From Bacteroidota bacterium (GTDB taxonomy: Bacteria; Bacteroidota; Bacteroidia; Flavobacteriales; Flavobacteriaceae): a stretch of 52,773 nt of DNA. The stretch covers positions 1 through 52,773 of the forward strand of contig JAEYTL010000017.1 of assembly GCA_023434025.1 (NCBI GenBank). The letters are read 5' to 3'. Positions 26,083 through 33,795 of the stretch are shown in pieces. How positions within the stretch are numbered: position 1 is the stretch's first letter; each line of letters opens with the position of its first letter. The notes below the pieces were generated by a model. It had not been told where the DNA came from and searched no databases. It saw only the letters and a program-made list of their open reading frames with translations. The translations under genes and the position numbers were made by a program.

Positions 26083-29000
26083 TTGGAAACAAAGTCTTTG
26101 ATTTATCAAAAGTTAGAAGCTTTCATTAAAAAGTATTATGTTAACGAACTGCTTAAAGGATTAATTCTTTTTGTGGGATTGGGTCTGCTATATTTGTTTT
26201 TCACTCTTTTTATTGAATACTTCTTATGGCTTAAGCCGGTTGGCAGAACCTTGCTTTTCTGGTCTTTTGTGGCGGTTGAGTTTTTTTTGCTGTCCCGCTT
26301 TATACTGTTTCCGTTATTTAAGTTATTCAAACTGCAAAAAGGCATTAACTATAAACAGGCTTCTCAGATTATTGGCAGCCATTTTTCGGAAGTGGAAGAC
26401 AAACTGACAAACTTCCTTCAGCTTTCAGCTACAAGCGAAAAATCAGAACTGTTATTAGCTTCCATCGAACAAAAGGCCTTATCACTACAACCGATTCCTT
26501 TTGGCAAGGCTATTAATTTTAAAAAGAATGCCAAATATTTGCCATGGGCCATAGTGCCGTTGTTGTTTTTAGCTTTTTTTATGTTGTCCGGCAATAGCGG
26601 TATTATTGCCGAGAGCATGAATAGGGTTGTTCGTTACAACGAAAAGTTTTCGCCTCCGGCTCCTTTTTCTTTTGTGATTTTAAATGAAAACCTTCAAACG
26701 GAGCAAGGTCAGGATTATATACTGCAGGTTAAATCAGAAGGCAAAATTGTACCCGAAAACGCAATGATTGTTATCGGCAAGGAAAGTTATTTTATGGAAG
26801 CTGTTCAGCCCGGTGTATTTGAATACAGGTTTACAAAACCAAATAAAAACCTGCCGTTCCATATCGAGGCCAATACCGTTTTGTCTGATGAATATGAATT
26901 AGAGGTGGTAGCCGTCCCCACAATTTCAAACTTTGAAATGCGGTTACAGTTTCCGGCATATTTGAATCGTAAACCGGAGATCGTAAAAGGATCCGGTAAT
27001 GCAATTATTCCCGAAGGAACGCAGGTAAGCTGGAGAGTGGAAACAATAGCAACCCGCCAGGTTCAGTTTTCAGAAGGGGATGTTCTGACGAATTTTAAAG
27101 AATCTGACAACGAATTTTCTTATAGTAAGAGTGTGTTTCAAAATACAGAATACCAAATACTTACTTCAAATAATAAGGTGAGGCATTACGAAAAATTGAA
27201 TTATCAGCTTACCACAATTAAAGACCAGTATCCAACAATCACCGTCAGTAATGCCCCGGATAGCTTACGGGTTGAAAAGAATGTGCTTATCGGTCAGGTT
27301 TCCGATGATATCGGGCTGCACAGGCTACAAATCGTTTACTATCCTCAGAATAATGAAAAGGCGGTCTTAAAAGCCGCTATTCCGGTTAAGAAGGATGTTT
27401 TTGATCAATTCATTTTTACCTTTCCGGGAAATCTTCCGGTAGAAGAGGGAGTATCGTATGAATACTATTTTGAAGTATTTGACAATGATGCATTACACCA
27501 TTATAAGAGTTCAAAGTCTTCGGTTTTTTCAGACCGGATAAGCACAGAAGATGAACGGCAGGATGAACAATTCAGGCAACAACATGATAACATCAACAGC
27601 CTTCAAAAATCGCTCAAAAACCAGGAAAAACAGTTGTCTGAAATGGAAAAGCTTCAGAAAATGAGTAAAGAGAAGGAAAGCCTTGAGTTTAAAGACAAGC
27701 AAAAGATAAATGACTTCATCAAACGTCAAAAGCAACAGGAAGAGATGATGAAAGAATTTACCAAAGACCTGAAAGATAATTTGAAGGATTTCAATAAGAA
27801 CGATAAGGATGAACGAAAAGATAAACTTGAAAAGCGTGCTGAAAATGTAGAGAAGCAATCAGAGGAAAATCAGCGGTTATTAGACGAATTGCAAAAGCTT
27901 TCAGAAAAAATTCAGGATTTGGATATTCAGGAGAAGTTGGATAAAATCAAACAGAATTCAAAGAATCAGGCAAAAAACTTAGAGCAGTTAGTTGAATTGA
28001 CAAAGAAATACTATGTGGAGAAAAAGGCTGAGCAATTAGCCAACAAATTGGATAAATTAGCAGAAAAACAAGATAAACTGACCAAGGAAGACAAAGAAAA
28101 CACACCTGAAAAACAGGAAGAATTAAACAAAGAGTTTGATAAAATCCAAGAAGAACTTCGTGATTTGGAAAAAGACAATAAAGCCTTAAAAAATCCGGTT
28201 GATATTCCTTCAGACGAAAAACAGGAAAAGAGTATTGACGAAGACATGCAGAAGGCTTCGGATGAATTAAAAAAGGATCAAAAGGATAAGGCCAGGCCAA
28301 AACAGAAAAGTGCCTCTCAGAAAATGAAACAGATGAGTAAGCAAATGATGGAAAGTATGGCTGGCGGCCAAATGGAGCAAATGGAAGAAGATGTAAAAAT
28401 GATGCGTCAGATCCTGGATAATTTATTAGCGTTTTCATTTGCTCAGGAAAATTTGATGAAACAATTCAAGGGACTCAAAAAGGGAGCACCGTCATATAAT
28501 AAATATTTAAAAATTCAACAGGATTTAAAACAACAGTTCAAGCACATTGATGACAGTTTATTTGCCATGTCTTTGCGAAATGAAATGATTACTGAAAAGG
28601 TCACGGAGGAAATAGGACAGGTACACTATAACGTGGATAAATCACTCGAGTCTTTAGCTGAAGCGATTGTTCCCAAAGGAGTTTCACACCAGCAGTACAC
28701 AGTGGCCGCTTCCAATCGTTTAGCTGATTTTCTTTCTGATGTGATGAACAGTATGCAAATGTCAATGGCAGGTATGGGATCCGGAGGCGGAAAGCCAAAG
28801 CCAGGACAGGGTCAGGGCGGTGCTCAATTACCGGATATTATACAAAAACAGAAAGGATTGTCCGAAAAAATGAAAGCCGGTATGGAAAAGGGTGAAAAGC
28901 CCGGCGATGGGGAAAAGGGTGAAAAGTCGGGTGAAGGTAAAGAAGGAGAAAAAGGAGAAAAACCCGGTGGTAAAGAAGGAAAAGAGGGAGACAAAGGAAA

Positions 29001-29478
29001 AGGCAACCAGAAAGGGAATAAGCCCGGAGAGGGGAGTGGCGGCGGACAAGGAAATAGTGACGGAGAAGAAAATGCACGTGAGTTAATGGAGATTTTTCAG
29101 GAGCAACGCCGTTTACGCCAGCAATTAGAGGATCAGCTTCGCAAACAAGGGTTAACGCCTGGCGGACAGAAAGTTTTAGATCAGATGAAAGATGCTGAAA
29201 AGCAGATACTGAATAAAGGGTTTAAAAACGAAGTGCTGCAACGCATGCTGAACATTAATTATGAAATGCTCAAATTAGAACAGGCCTTACAACAGCAGGG
29301 CGAGGATTCGAAGAGGCAGTCGGAAACAAACAAAGCTGACTTTAAAAGTTCTGCAAAACCGCTTCCGCCCGCTTTACAACAATATTTGAATAGTGTTGAA
29401 ATATTAAACAGACAAAGCTTACCTTTGCGGCCGAATTATAACCAAAAGGTTCAGGAATATTTTAAGAAGAATGATTAG
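26083..29478 (+). CDS. DUF4175-family membrane protein
   Basis: The 1131-residue protein has two N-terminal membrane helices (about 27-48 and 55-79) and a third (about 152-169). A large beta-rich domain follows (about 190-470), then a very long Lys/Glu/Gln-rich coiled coil (about 490-760), and a Gly/Lys/Glu low-complexity stretch (about 932-995, GEKG- and GKEG-like repeats), followed by a short helical end. This matches the DUF4175 family of Bacteroidetes, whose function is unknown. The start codon appears to be TTG at 26083; no in-frame ATG exists nearby and a stop lies upstream at 26029. It overlaps ybeY by 8 bp, so the two are translationally coupled. Confidence 0.85.
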   Translation: METKSLIYQKLEAFIKKYYVNELLKGLILFVGLGLLYLFFTLFIEYFLWLKPVGRTLLFWSFVAVEFFLLSRFILFPLFKLFKLQKGINYKQASQIIGSHFSEVEDKLTNFLQLSATSEKSELLLASIEQKALSLQPIPFGKAINFKKNAKYLPWAIVPLLFLAFFMLSGNSGIIAESMNRVVRYNEKFSPPAPFSFVILNENLQTEQGQDYILQVKSEGKIVPENAMIVIGKESYFMEAVQPGVFEYRFTKPNKNLPFHIEANTVLSDEYELEVVAVPTISNFEMRLQFPAYLNRKPEIVKGSGNAIIPEGTQVSWRVETIATRQVQFSEGDVLTNFKESDNEFSYSKSVFQNTEYQILTSNNKVRHYEKLNYQLTTIKDQYPTITVSNAPDSLRVEKNVLIGQVSDDIGLHRLQIVYYPQNNEKAVLKAAIPVKKDVFDQFIFTFPGNLPVEEGVSYEYYFEVFDNDALHHYKSSKSSVFSDRISTEDERQDEQFRQQHDNINSLQKSLKNQEKQLSEMEKLQKMSKEKESLEFKDKQKINDFIKRQKQQEEMMKEFTKDLKDNLKDFNKNDKDERKDKLEKRAENVEKQSEENQRLLDELQKLSEKIQDLDIQEKLDKIKQNSKNQAKNLEQLVELTKKYYVEKKAEQLANKLDKLAEKQDKLTKEDKENTPEKQEELNKEFDKIQEELRDLEKDNKALKNPVDIPSDEKQEKSIDEDMQKASDELKKDQKDKARPKQKSASQKMKQMSKQMMESMAGGQMEQMEEDVKMMRQILDNLLAFSFAQENLMKQFKGLKKGAPSYNKYLKIQQDLKQQFKHIDDSLFAMSLRNEMITEKVTEEIGQVHYNVDKSLESLAEAIVPKGVSHQQYTVAASNRLADFLSDVMNSMQMSMAGMGSGGGKPKPGQGQGGAQLPDIIQKQKGLSEKMKAGMEKGEKPGDGEKGEKSGEGKEGEKGEKPGGKEGKEGDKGKGNQKGNKPGEGSGGGQGNSDGEENARELMEIFQEQRRLRQQLEDQLRKQGLTPGGQKVLDQMKDAEKQILNKGFKNEVLQRMLNINYEMLKLEQALQQQGEDSKRQSETNKADFKSSAKPLPPALQQYLNSVEILNRQSLPLRPNYNQKVQEYFKKND

Positions 29479-29890
29479 TTTTAATTATGAGACTGAATTT
29501 GAACTCAGTAATGAAACGTTGTTTTCACAATGGATTTCTGCCGTAATTCTGTCTGAGGAGAAGTCAGAAGGTGAGATCAGTTATGTTTTTTGCAATGATG
29601 ATTTTTTGCACAAAATCAATGTTGAGTACCTCAATCATGATACTTTGACGGACATTATTAGTTTTGATTATAGTGAAGGAAATTTTTTACACGGAGACAT
29701 TTTTATATCTGTTGAAAGAGTTGCCGATAACGCTGTAGATTTTGGTGTTTCTTTCGAAGAAGAGTTAAGACGAGTAATGATACACGGAATTCTGCATTAT
29801 TGTGGCTACAAAGATAAGTCTGAAGATGACGAAAGGCTAATGCGTAAAAAAGAAGACGAAAAAATGAAGATGTTCCACGTGGAACAATAA
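29471..29890 (+). CDS. ybeY: Endoribonuclease YbeY (rRNA maturation factor)
   Basis: YbeY is a zinc-dependent endoribonuclease that processes the 3-prime end of 16S rRNA and supports ribosome quality control. The 139-residue protein ends with the family motif as HGILHYCGYKD (105-115). The first two zinc ligands are His 105 and His 109. The usual third His (HGxLHLxGYDH) is Asp 115 here, which also seems common in Bacteroidetes copies. It overlaps the DUF4175 gene by 8 bp and lies 54 bp before mnmG. Its last codons (FHVEQ) are encoded by a perfect parS palindrome. Confidence 0.9.
   Translation: MISFNYETEFELSNETLFSQWISAVILSEEKSEGEISYVFCNDDFLHKINVEYLNHDTLTDIISFDYSEGNFLHGDIFISVERVADNAVDFGVSFEEELRRVMIHGILHYCGYKDKSEDDERLMRKKEDEKMKMFHVEQ
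29871..29886. promoter_or_regulatory. parS site 1 (ParB binding), inside ybeY
   Basis: TGTTCCACGTGGAACA is a perfect 16-bp palindrome matching the general parS consensus TGTTnCACGTGnAACA. It encodes the last codons of ybeY (FHVEQ, last two bases of the site within the final Gln codon). Confidence 0.8.
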
Positions 29891-29916
29891 ATGGATTTAA
29901 TCAGGTTTCTGTGAAG

Positions 29917-29932
29917 TGTTTCACGTGGAACA
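29917..29932. promoter_or_regulatory. parS site 2 (ParB binding), before mnmG
   Basis: TGTTTCACGTGGAACA matches the parS consensus in all conserved positions, with one half T and the other G at the variable position. It lies in the 54-bp gap between ybeY and mnmG. Confidence 0.8.
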
Positions 29933-29944
29933 ATCAATAAAGCT

Positions 29945-31816
29945 ATGTTTCAAGATAAATATGATGTAATTGTAGTTGGTGCAGGTCATGCCGGTTCAGA
30001 GGCAGCGGCAGCGGCAGCAAATATGGGTTGCACAACATTGTTGGTTACGATGAATTTGCAGACGATTGGGCAGATGTCCTGCAATCCGGCTATGGGCGGA
30101 ATTGCAAAAGGGCAAATTGTCAGGGAGATTGATGCGTTGGGTGGATATTCAGGTGTTGTTTCAGATAAAACAGCCATTCAGTTTAAAATGCTGAACAAAT
30201 CAAAAGGACCTGCCATGTGGTCGCCACGTGTGCAGAGCGACAGGATGCGGTTTGCGGAAGAATGGCGTTCAATGCTGGAGCATACGCCAAACGTGGACTT
30301 TTATCAGGAAATGGTTTCCGGATTAATCATAGAGAATAATGTAGTAAGGGGAATAAAAACCTCATTAGGCATCGAAATCAAAGCAAAAACGGTAGTGCTG
30401 ACAAACGGAACGTTTTTAAACGGACTAATCCATATTGGCGAAAAACAATTTGGAGGGGGAAGAGCAGGTGAGAGTGCTGCTTTTGGGATTACAGAAGATC
30501 TGGTTCGGCTTGGGTTTGAATCCGGCAGAATGAAAACGGGTACGCCTCCAAGGGTAGATGGTCGTTCGTTGGACTACTCAAGGATGAGAGAAGAAAAAGG
30601 GGATGATAAACCACATAAGTTTTCTTATCTCGACTCTACGCAACCGTTGACACATCAAAAATCGTGTTGGATGACCTATACTTCTGAAAGCGTACATGAT
30701 TTGTTGAGAGAAGGGTTTGACCGCTCACCAATGTTTAACGGACGAATTAAAAGTACAGGTCCGCGATATTGTCCGTCTATTGAAGATAAAATCAACCGTT
30801 TTGCAGATAAAGACCGACATCAGTTGTTTGTGGAACCGGAAGGCTGGGATACCGTTGAAGTTTACGTGAACGGGTTTTCCACATCGTTACCCGAAGATGT
30901 GCAGTTTAAAGCATTGCGTTCGGTAGAAGGGTTTGAAAAAGTGAAATTCTTTCGTCCTGGTTATGCTATTGAGTATGACTATTTTCCTCCTACACAGCTG
31001 AAACATACGCTAGAGACAAAGTTAGTTGAGGGGTTGTTTTTTGCCGGACAAATCAACGGAACAACCGGGTATGAAGAAGCGGCTTCGCAGGGACTGATGG
31101 CCGGAATTAATGCCGCATTAAAGGTTCAGGAAAGAGAACCTTTTGTATTAAAGCGGGATGAAGCTTATATCGGCGTGCTGATTGATGATTTAATAACAAA
31201 AGGAACAGAAGAACCTTACCGGATGTTTACTTCGAGGGCAGAATACAGAACACTGTTAAGACAGGATAATGCCGATGAACGGTTAACGCCTAAAGGGCAT
31301 GCATTAGGTTTGGCTTCTGACGAACGCTTAAAGCGGATGGAGCATAAATTTGGTGAAGCAGAAAAAATGGTTGCTTTTTTCAAAGAAACCAGTATCACAC
31401 CGGATGAAGCAAATCCGGTATTAGCTCAAAAGGGAAGTTCCTTAATGACCCAGTCGGATAAAATGTATAAAGTGTTTTCCAGACCGCAGATTGAGCTGGA
31501 AGATATTGTTCTGTTTGATAAAGTCAAGGAGTATATTGCCATGAATGAATTGGATGACGAAACAGTAGAGCAGGCAGAAATACAGGTGAAATATAACGGC
31601 TACATTGAAAAGGAGCGAAACAACGCCGATAAGCTGAAAAGATTGGAAGACGTTAAAATTCCTTCAAATTTTGATTATGACAAAATAAAGTCATTGTCGT
31701 TTGAAGCTAGAGAAAAGTTTAAAAAAATTCGACCGGTAACCGTATCACAGGCTTCAAGGATCAGCGGTGTTTCTCCAAGTGATATTTCTATATTATTAAT
31801 TTATATGGGCAGGTAA
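29945..31816 (+). CDS. mnmG: tRNA uridine-34 carboxymethylaminomethyl modification enzyme MnmG (GidA)
   Basis: With MnmE, MnmG installs the cmnm5 group on the wobble uridine of certain tRNAs, using FAD and tetrahydrofolate, in the cytosol. The 623-residue protein has the FAD-binding Rossmann motif GAGHAG (12-17), the conserved CNPAMGGIAKGQIVREIDALGG (about 46-67) and TGTPPRV, PRYCPSIEDKI and GQINGTTGYEEAASQG segments. Length and domain order are normal. It lies after ybeY and is bracketed by three parS sites, consistent with the frequent placement of gidA near the replication origin. A hairpin terminator follows at 31922-31941. Confidence 0.97.
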   Translation: MFQDKYDVIVVGAGHAGSEAAAAAANMGCTTLLVTMNLQTIGQMSCNPAMGGIAKGQIVREIDALGGYSGVVSDKTAIQFKMLNKSKGPAMWSPRVQSDRMRFAEEWRSMLEHTPNVDFYQEMVSGLIIENNVVRGIKTSLGIEIKAKTVVLTNGTFLNGLIHIGEKQFGGGRAGESAAFGITEDLVRLGFESGRMKTGTPPRVDGRSLDYSRMREEKGDDKPHKFSYLDSTQPLTHQKSCWMTYTSESVHDLLREGFDRSPMFNGRIKSTGPRYCPSIEDKINRFADKDRHQLFVEPEGWDTVEVYVNGFSTSLPEDVQFKALRSVEGFEKVKFFRPGYAIEYDYFPPTQLKHTLETKLVEGLFFAGQINGTTGYEEAASQGLMAGINAALKVQEREPFVLKRDEAYIGVLIDDLITKGTEEPYRMFTSRAEYRTLLRQDNADERLTPKGHALGLASDERLKRMEHKFGEAEKMVAFFKETSITPDEANPVLAQKGSSLMTQSDKMYKVFSRPQIELEDIVLFDKVKEYIAMNELDDETVEQAEIQVKYNGYIEKERNNADKLKRLEDVKIPSNFDYDKIKSLSFEAREKFKKIRPVTVSQASRISGVSPSDISILLIYMGR

Positions 31817-31879
31817 ACTAGGTTTTGCCTCAGCGGATCTCGGTGCTCAGCAATGACTGACATTTGAAATTTATCTTAT

Positions 31880-31895
31880 TGTTCCACGTGAAACT
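31880..31895. promoter_or_regulatory. parS site 3 (ParB binding), after mnmG
   Basis: TGTTCCACGTGAAACT matches the parS consensus in 15 of 16 positions (last base T instead of A). It lies 64 bp after the mnmG stop. Confidence 0.7.
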
Positions 31896-31921
31896 ATTTA
31901 AAAGAACCCAATAAACACAGG

Positions 31922-31941
31922 CGTTTTTAAACATAAAAACG
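31922..31941 (+). terminator. Terminator after mnmG
   Basis: CGTTTTTA (31922-31929) pairs exactly with TAAAAACG (31934-31941), followed by six T. It ends 12 nt before the methyltransferase ATG at 31954. Confidence 0.7.
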
Positions 31942-31953
31942 TTTTTTACAGCA

Positions 31954-32799
31954 ATGAACTTTTTAAAAAAACCGTATCTTAAAGTAAAAGATTTTTCCGT
32001 TTCAGGGGAAGAATTCGAATTGTTGATGGATGAAAACCTGCAATTGCTAAAAACACATCCACAGCCTTCTTTATCCGATTTGCCGAAGTATTATGAAAGT
32101 GATGATTATATTTCACACACAGACGGCAAGCGTTCTTTATTCGAAAAAATGTATCAACTGGTTAAACGCAAAGCGATTCGCGATAAAATAAATCTCATTG
32201 AATTTTGGACGGGGGAAAAGGGAACCGTTCTGGATATTGGTTCCGGAACCGGAGATTTTTTAAACGAGGCTAAAAAGTATGGTTGGAAAGCTGTTGGCAT
32301 GGAGCCAAGTGATAAGGCAAAAGCAGTGGCAAGGCAAAAGAGTGTCTGTATGGTTGAAACGTATCCGGAATTGGAAGATCATTTTTTCGATGTCATTACC
32401 ATGTGGCATGTTTTGGAGCACGTGCCTGATCTGGAATTTCAACTCAAACAACTGAAACGTCTGCTTAAGCCGGATGGTGTTATTTTTATTGCCGTTCCTA
32501 ATTTTAAATCATTTGATGCAACTCATTACGGAAAGTATTGGGCGGCATTTGATGTACCGAGACACCTTTGGCATTTTTCAAAAACAGCTATGGAAAAGCT
32601 TTTTGCCGTAGAGAATTTAAAACTTAAAAAGGTTCAGCCCATGTGGTTTGACAGCTTTTATGTTAGTTTATTGTCAGAGAAGTACAAAACTGGAAAAATG
32701 AAACCGTTTAGGGCTTTTTGGGTTGGATTACAATCGAATTTAAAAGGAAAAAAGAGTTTGGAGTATTCTTCACATATTTATATCTTTAAAAACAGCTAA
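31954..32799 (+). CDS. Class I SAM-dependent methyltransferase
   Basis: The 281-residue protein has a Cys-poor N-terminal region (about 1-75) and a Rossmann methyltransferase core. Motif I is VLDIGSGTGDF (about 92-102), the SAM-binding acidic residue follows in MEPSD (about 115-119), and motif IV/post-I features appear as MWHVLEHVPD (about 147-156), common in small-molecule or lipid O- and C-methyltransferases. The substrate cannot be read from the sequence. It lies right after the mnmG terminator and has no obvious own promoter, so expression may depend on read-through. Confidence 0.8.
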   Translation: MNFLKKPYLKVKDFSVSGEEFELLMDENLQLLKTHPQPSLSDLPKYYESDDYISHTDGKRSLFEKMYQLVKRKAIRDKINLIEFWTGEKGTVLDIGSGTGDFLNEAKKYGWKAVGMEPSDKAKAVARQKSVCMVETYPELEDHFFDVITMWHVLEHVPDLEFQLKQLKRLLKPDGVIFIAVPNFKSFDATHYGKYWAAFDVPRHLWHFSKTAMEKLFAVENLKLKKVQPMWFDSFYVSLLSEKYKTGKMKPFRAFWVGLQSNLKGKKSLEYSSHIYIFKNS

Positions 32800-32958
32800 A
32801 AACAATTACCAAGACGTGGCTGTATTTTTAAACAGAACTTTTTTGTGTATTGAGAAGCGGGCAGTGTCTTAAAATAAGCAGTTTTGCAGAAATAAATCAT
32901 GACACGAAGTAAAATAATTAAGAATTACAACAAACTTAAATTTCCTCAAAGAATCAAC

Positions 32959-32989
32959 TTTGTAAGTTACTAAGGAATTAGTACTTTTA
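32959..32989 (+). promoter_or_regulatory. Promoter for the OmpH-like lipoprotein gene
   Basis: TTTG at 32959-32962, a 19-bp spacer and TACTTTTA at 32982-32989 match the Bacteroidetes -33/-7 pair (consensus TTTG, TAnnTTTG) except for the last base. The start codon is 29 nt downstream. Confidence 0.6.
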
Positions 32990-33018
32990 CCAAAATTTTT
33001 ATAAATCAGACAAACATA

Positions 33019-33609
33019 ATGAAAAAATCAATTTTTATTTTCGGCTTACTTATAGCCATGGCATCGTGCGATAAAGCAGCCGAACAAAAAGAATTTAAAA
33101 CGGCCTATGTAGATACTTCAAAGCTTATGGATGAATATACTGAAGCAAAAGATATTGAAGAAAAATATAAATCTAAAGGAGAAGAAATGGGCAAGCAGTT
33201 AGAGGCTGAAGTAGCCCGTTTCAGGAGTGAAGCTGCCAGCTTTCAGAAAAATGCACAAACCTACGGGCCACAGTGGGCCCAGCAAAAGGGAGCTGAATTG
33301 CAACAAAAAGAACAGGAATTATCGTATGCCCAACAGGCAATTTTGCGTCAATTGCAGGACGAAAGCGGAAAAGAAATGGACAGCCTGGTGAAAGATGTAA
33401 AAAAAATAATCAAGGAATACGGTAAAGAGAAAGGATATCATTACATCTACGGAACCGGTGATGCTGCTACAGTTTTGTATGCTAAAGATGAATATGACAT
33501 CACCAGTGATGTGATTAAATTACTGAATGATAAATACAAAGCAAGATCAGCTTCCGAAGATAAAAGGGATGAAAAAGCGGACACAAAGAAAGATTCAGTT
33601 AAAAAATAA
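33019..33609 (+). CDS. OmpH/Skp-like periplasmic lipoprotein
   Basis: The 196-residue protein has a type II signal peptide with lipobox MASC (Cys 17) and then the OmpH/Skp architecture: a short beta segment (KTAYVDTSKLMDEY) and a long Lys/Glu/Gln-rich coiled coil (about 40-120), ending with a conserved IIKEYGKEKGYHYIYG segment and the Skp-like GxAATVLYAxxEYDITxDVIKxLND. Family members are trimeric chaperones for outer-membrane proteins in the periplasm; the lipid anchor would hold it to a membrane. A charged tail ends the protein. It has its own promoter and terminator, so it is transcribed alone. Confidence 0.85.
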   Translation: MKKSIFIFGLLIAMASCDKAAEQKEFKTAYVDTSKLMDEYTEAKDIEEKYKSKGEEMGKQLEAEVARFRSEAASFQKNAQTYGPQWAQQKGAELQQKEQELSYAQQAILRQLQDESGKEMDSLVKDVKKIIKEYGKEKGYHYIYGTGDAATVLYAKDEYDITSDVIKLLNDKYKARSASEDKRDEKADTKKDSVKK

Positions 33610-33631
33610 ACAATGAATTTATTGTTGTAAA

Positions 33632-33650
33632 AGCCTCTCTTTGAGAGGTT
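33632..33650 (+). terminator. Terminator of the OmpH-like gene
   Basis: CCTCTC (33634-33639) pairs with GAGAGG (33643-33648), extended by a G-T and an A-T pair, and is followed by a run of six T. Confidence 0.8.
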
Positions 33651-33795
33651 TTTTGTTATATTACCATTCCGTTTATTTAAGTCATCTTTTACTAAACCAA
33701 ATCTCATTTATACAGTTCAAGGCAATACATCTGGCACCATGATTTTTTCAATTATTCAAAATTTTGTAACTTACCGCCTTTAAATTCAACGCCAT

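Noticed and set aside
27947..28438. 163-codon minus-strand frame opposite the DUF4175 coiled coil
   Set aside because: Same effect of antisense to Lys/Glu-rich codons; the sense frame continues as a family member.
30218..30232. CACGTG core inside mnmG, checked as another parS site
   Set aside because: The flanks (GTCGC before, TGCAG after) do not match TGTTnCACGTGnAACA; similar isolated cores in glnS and the methyltransferase also fail.
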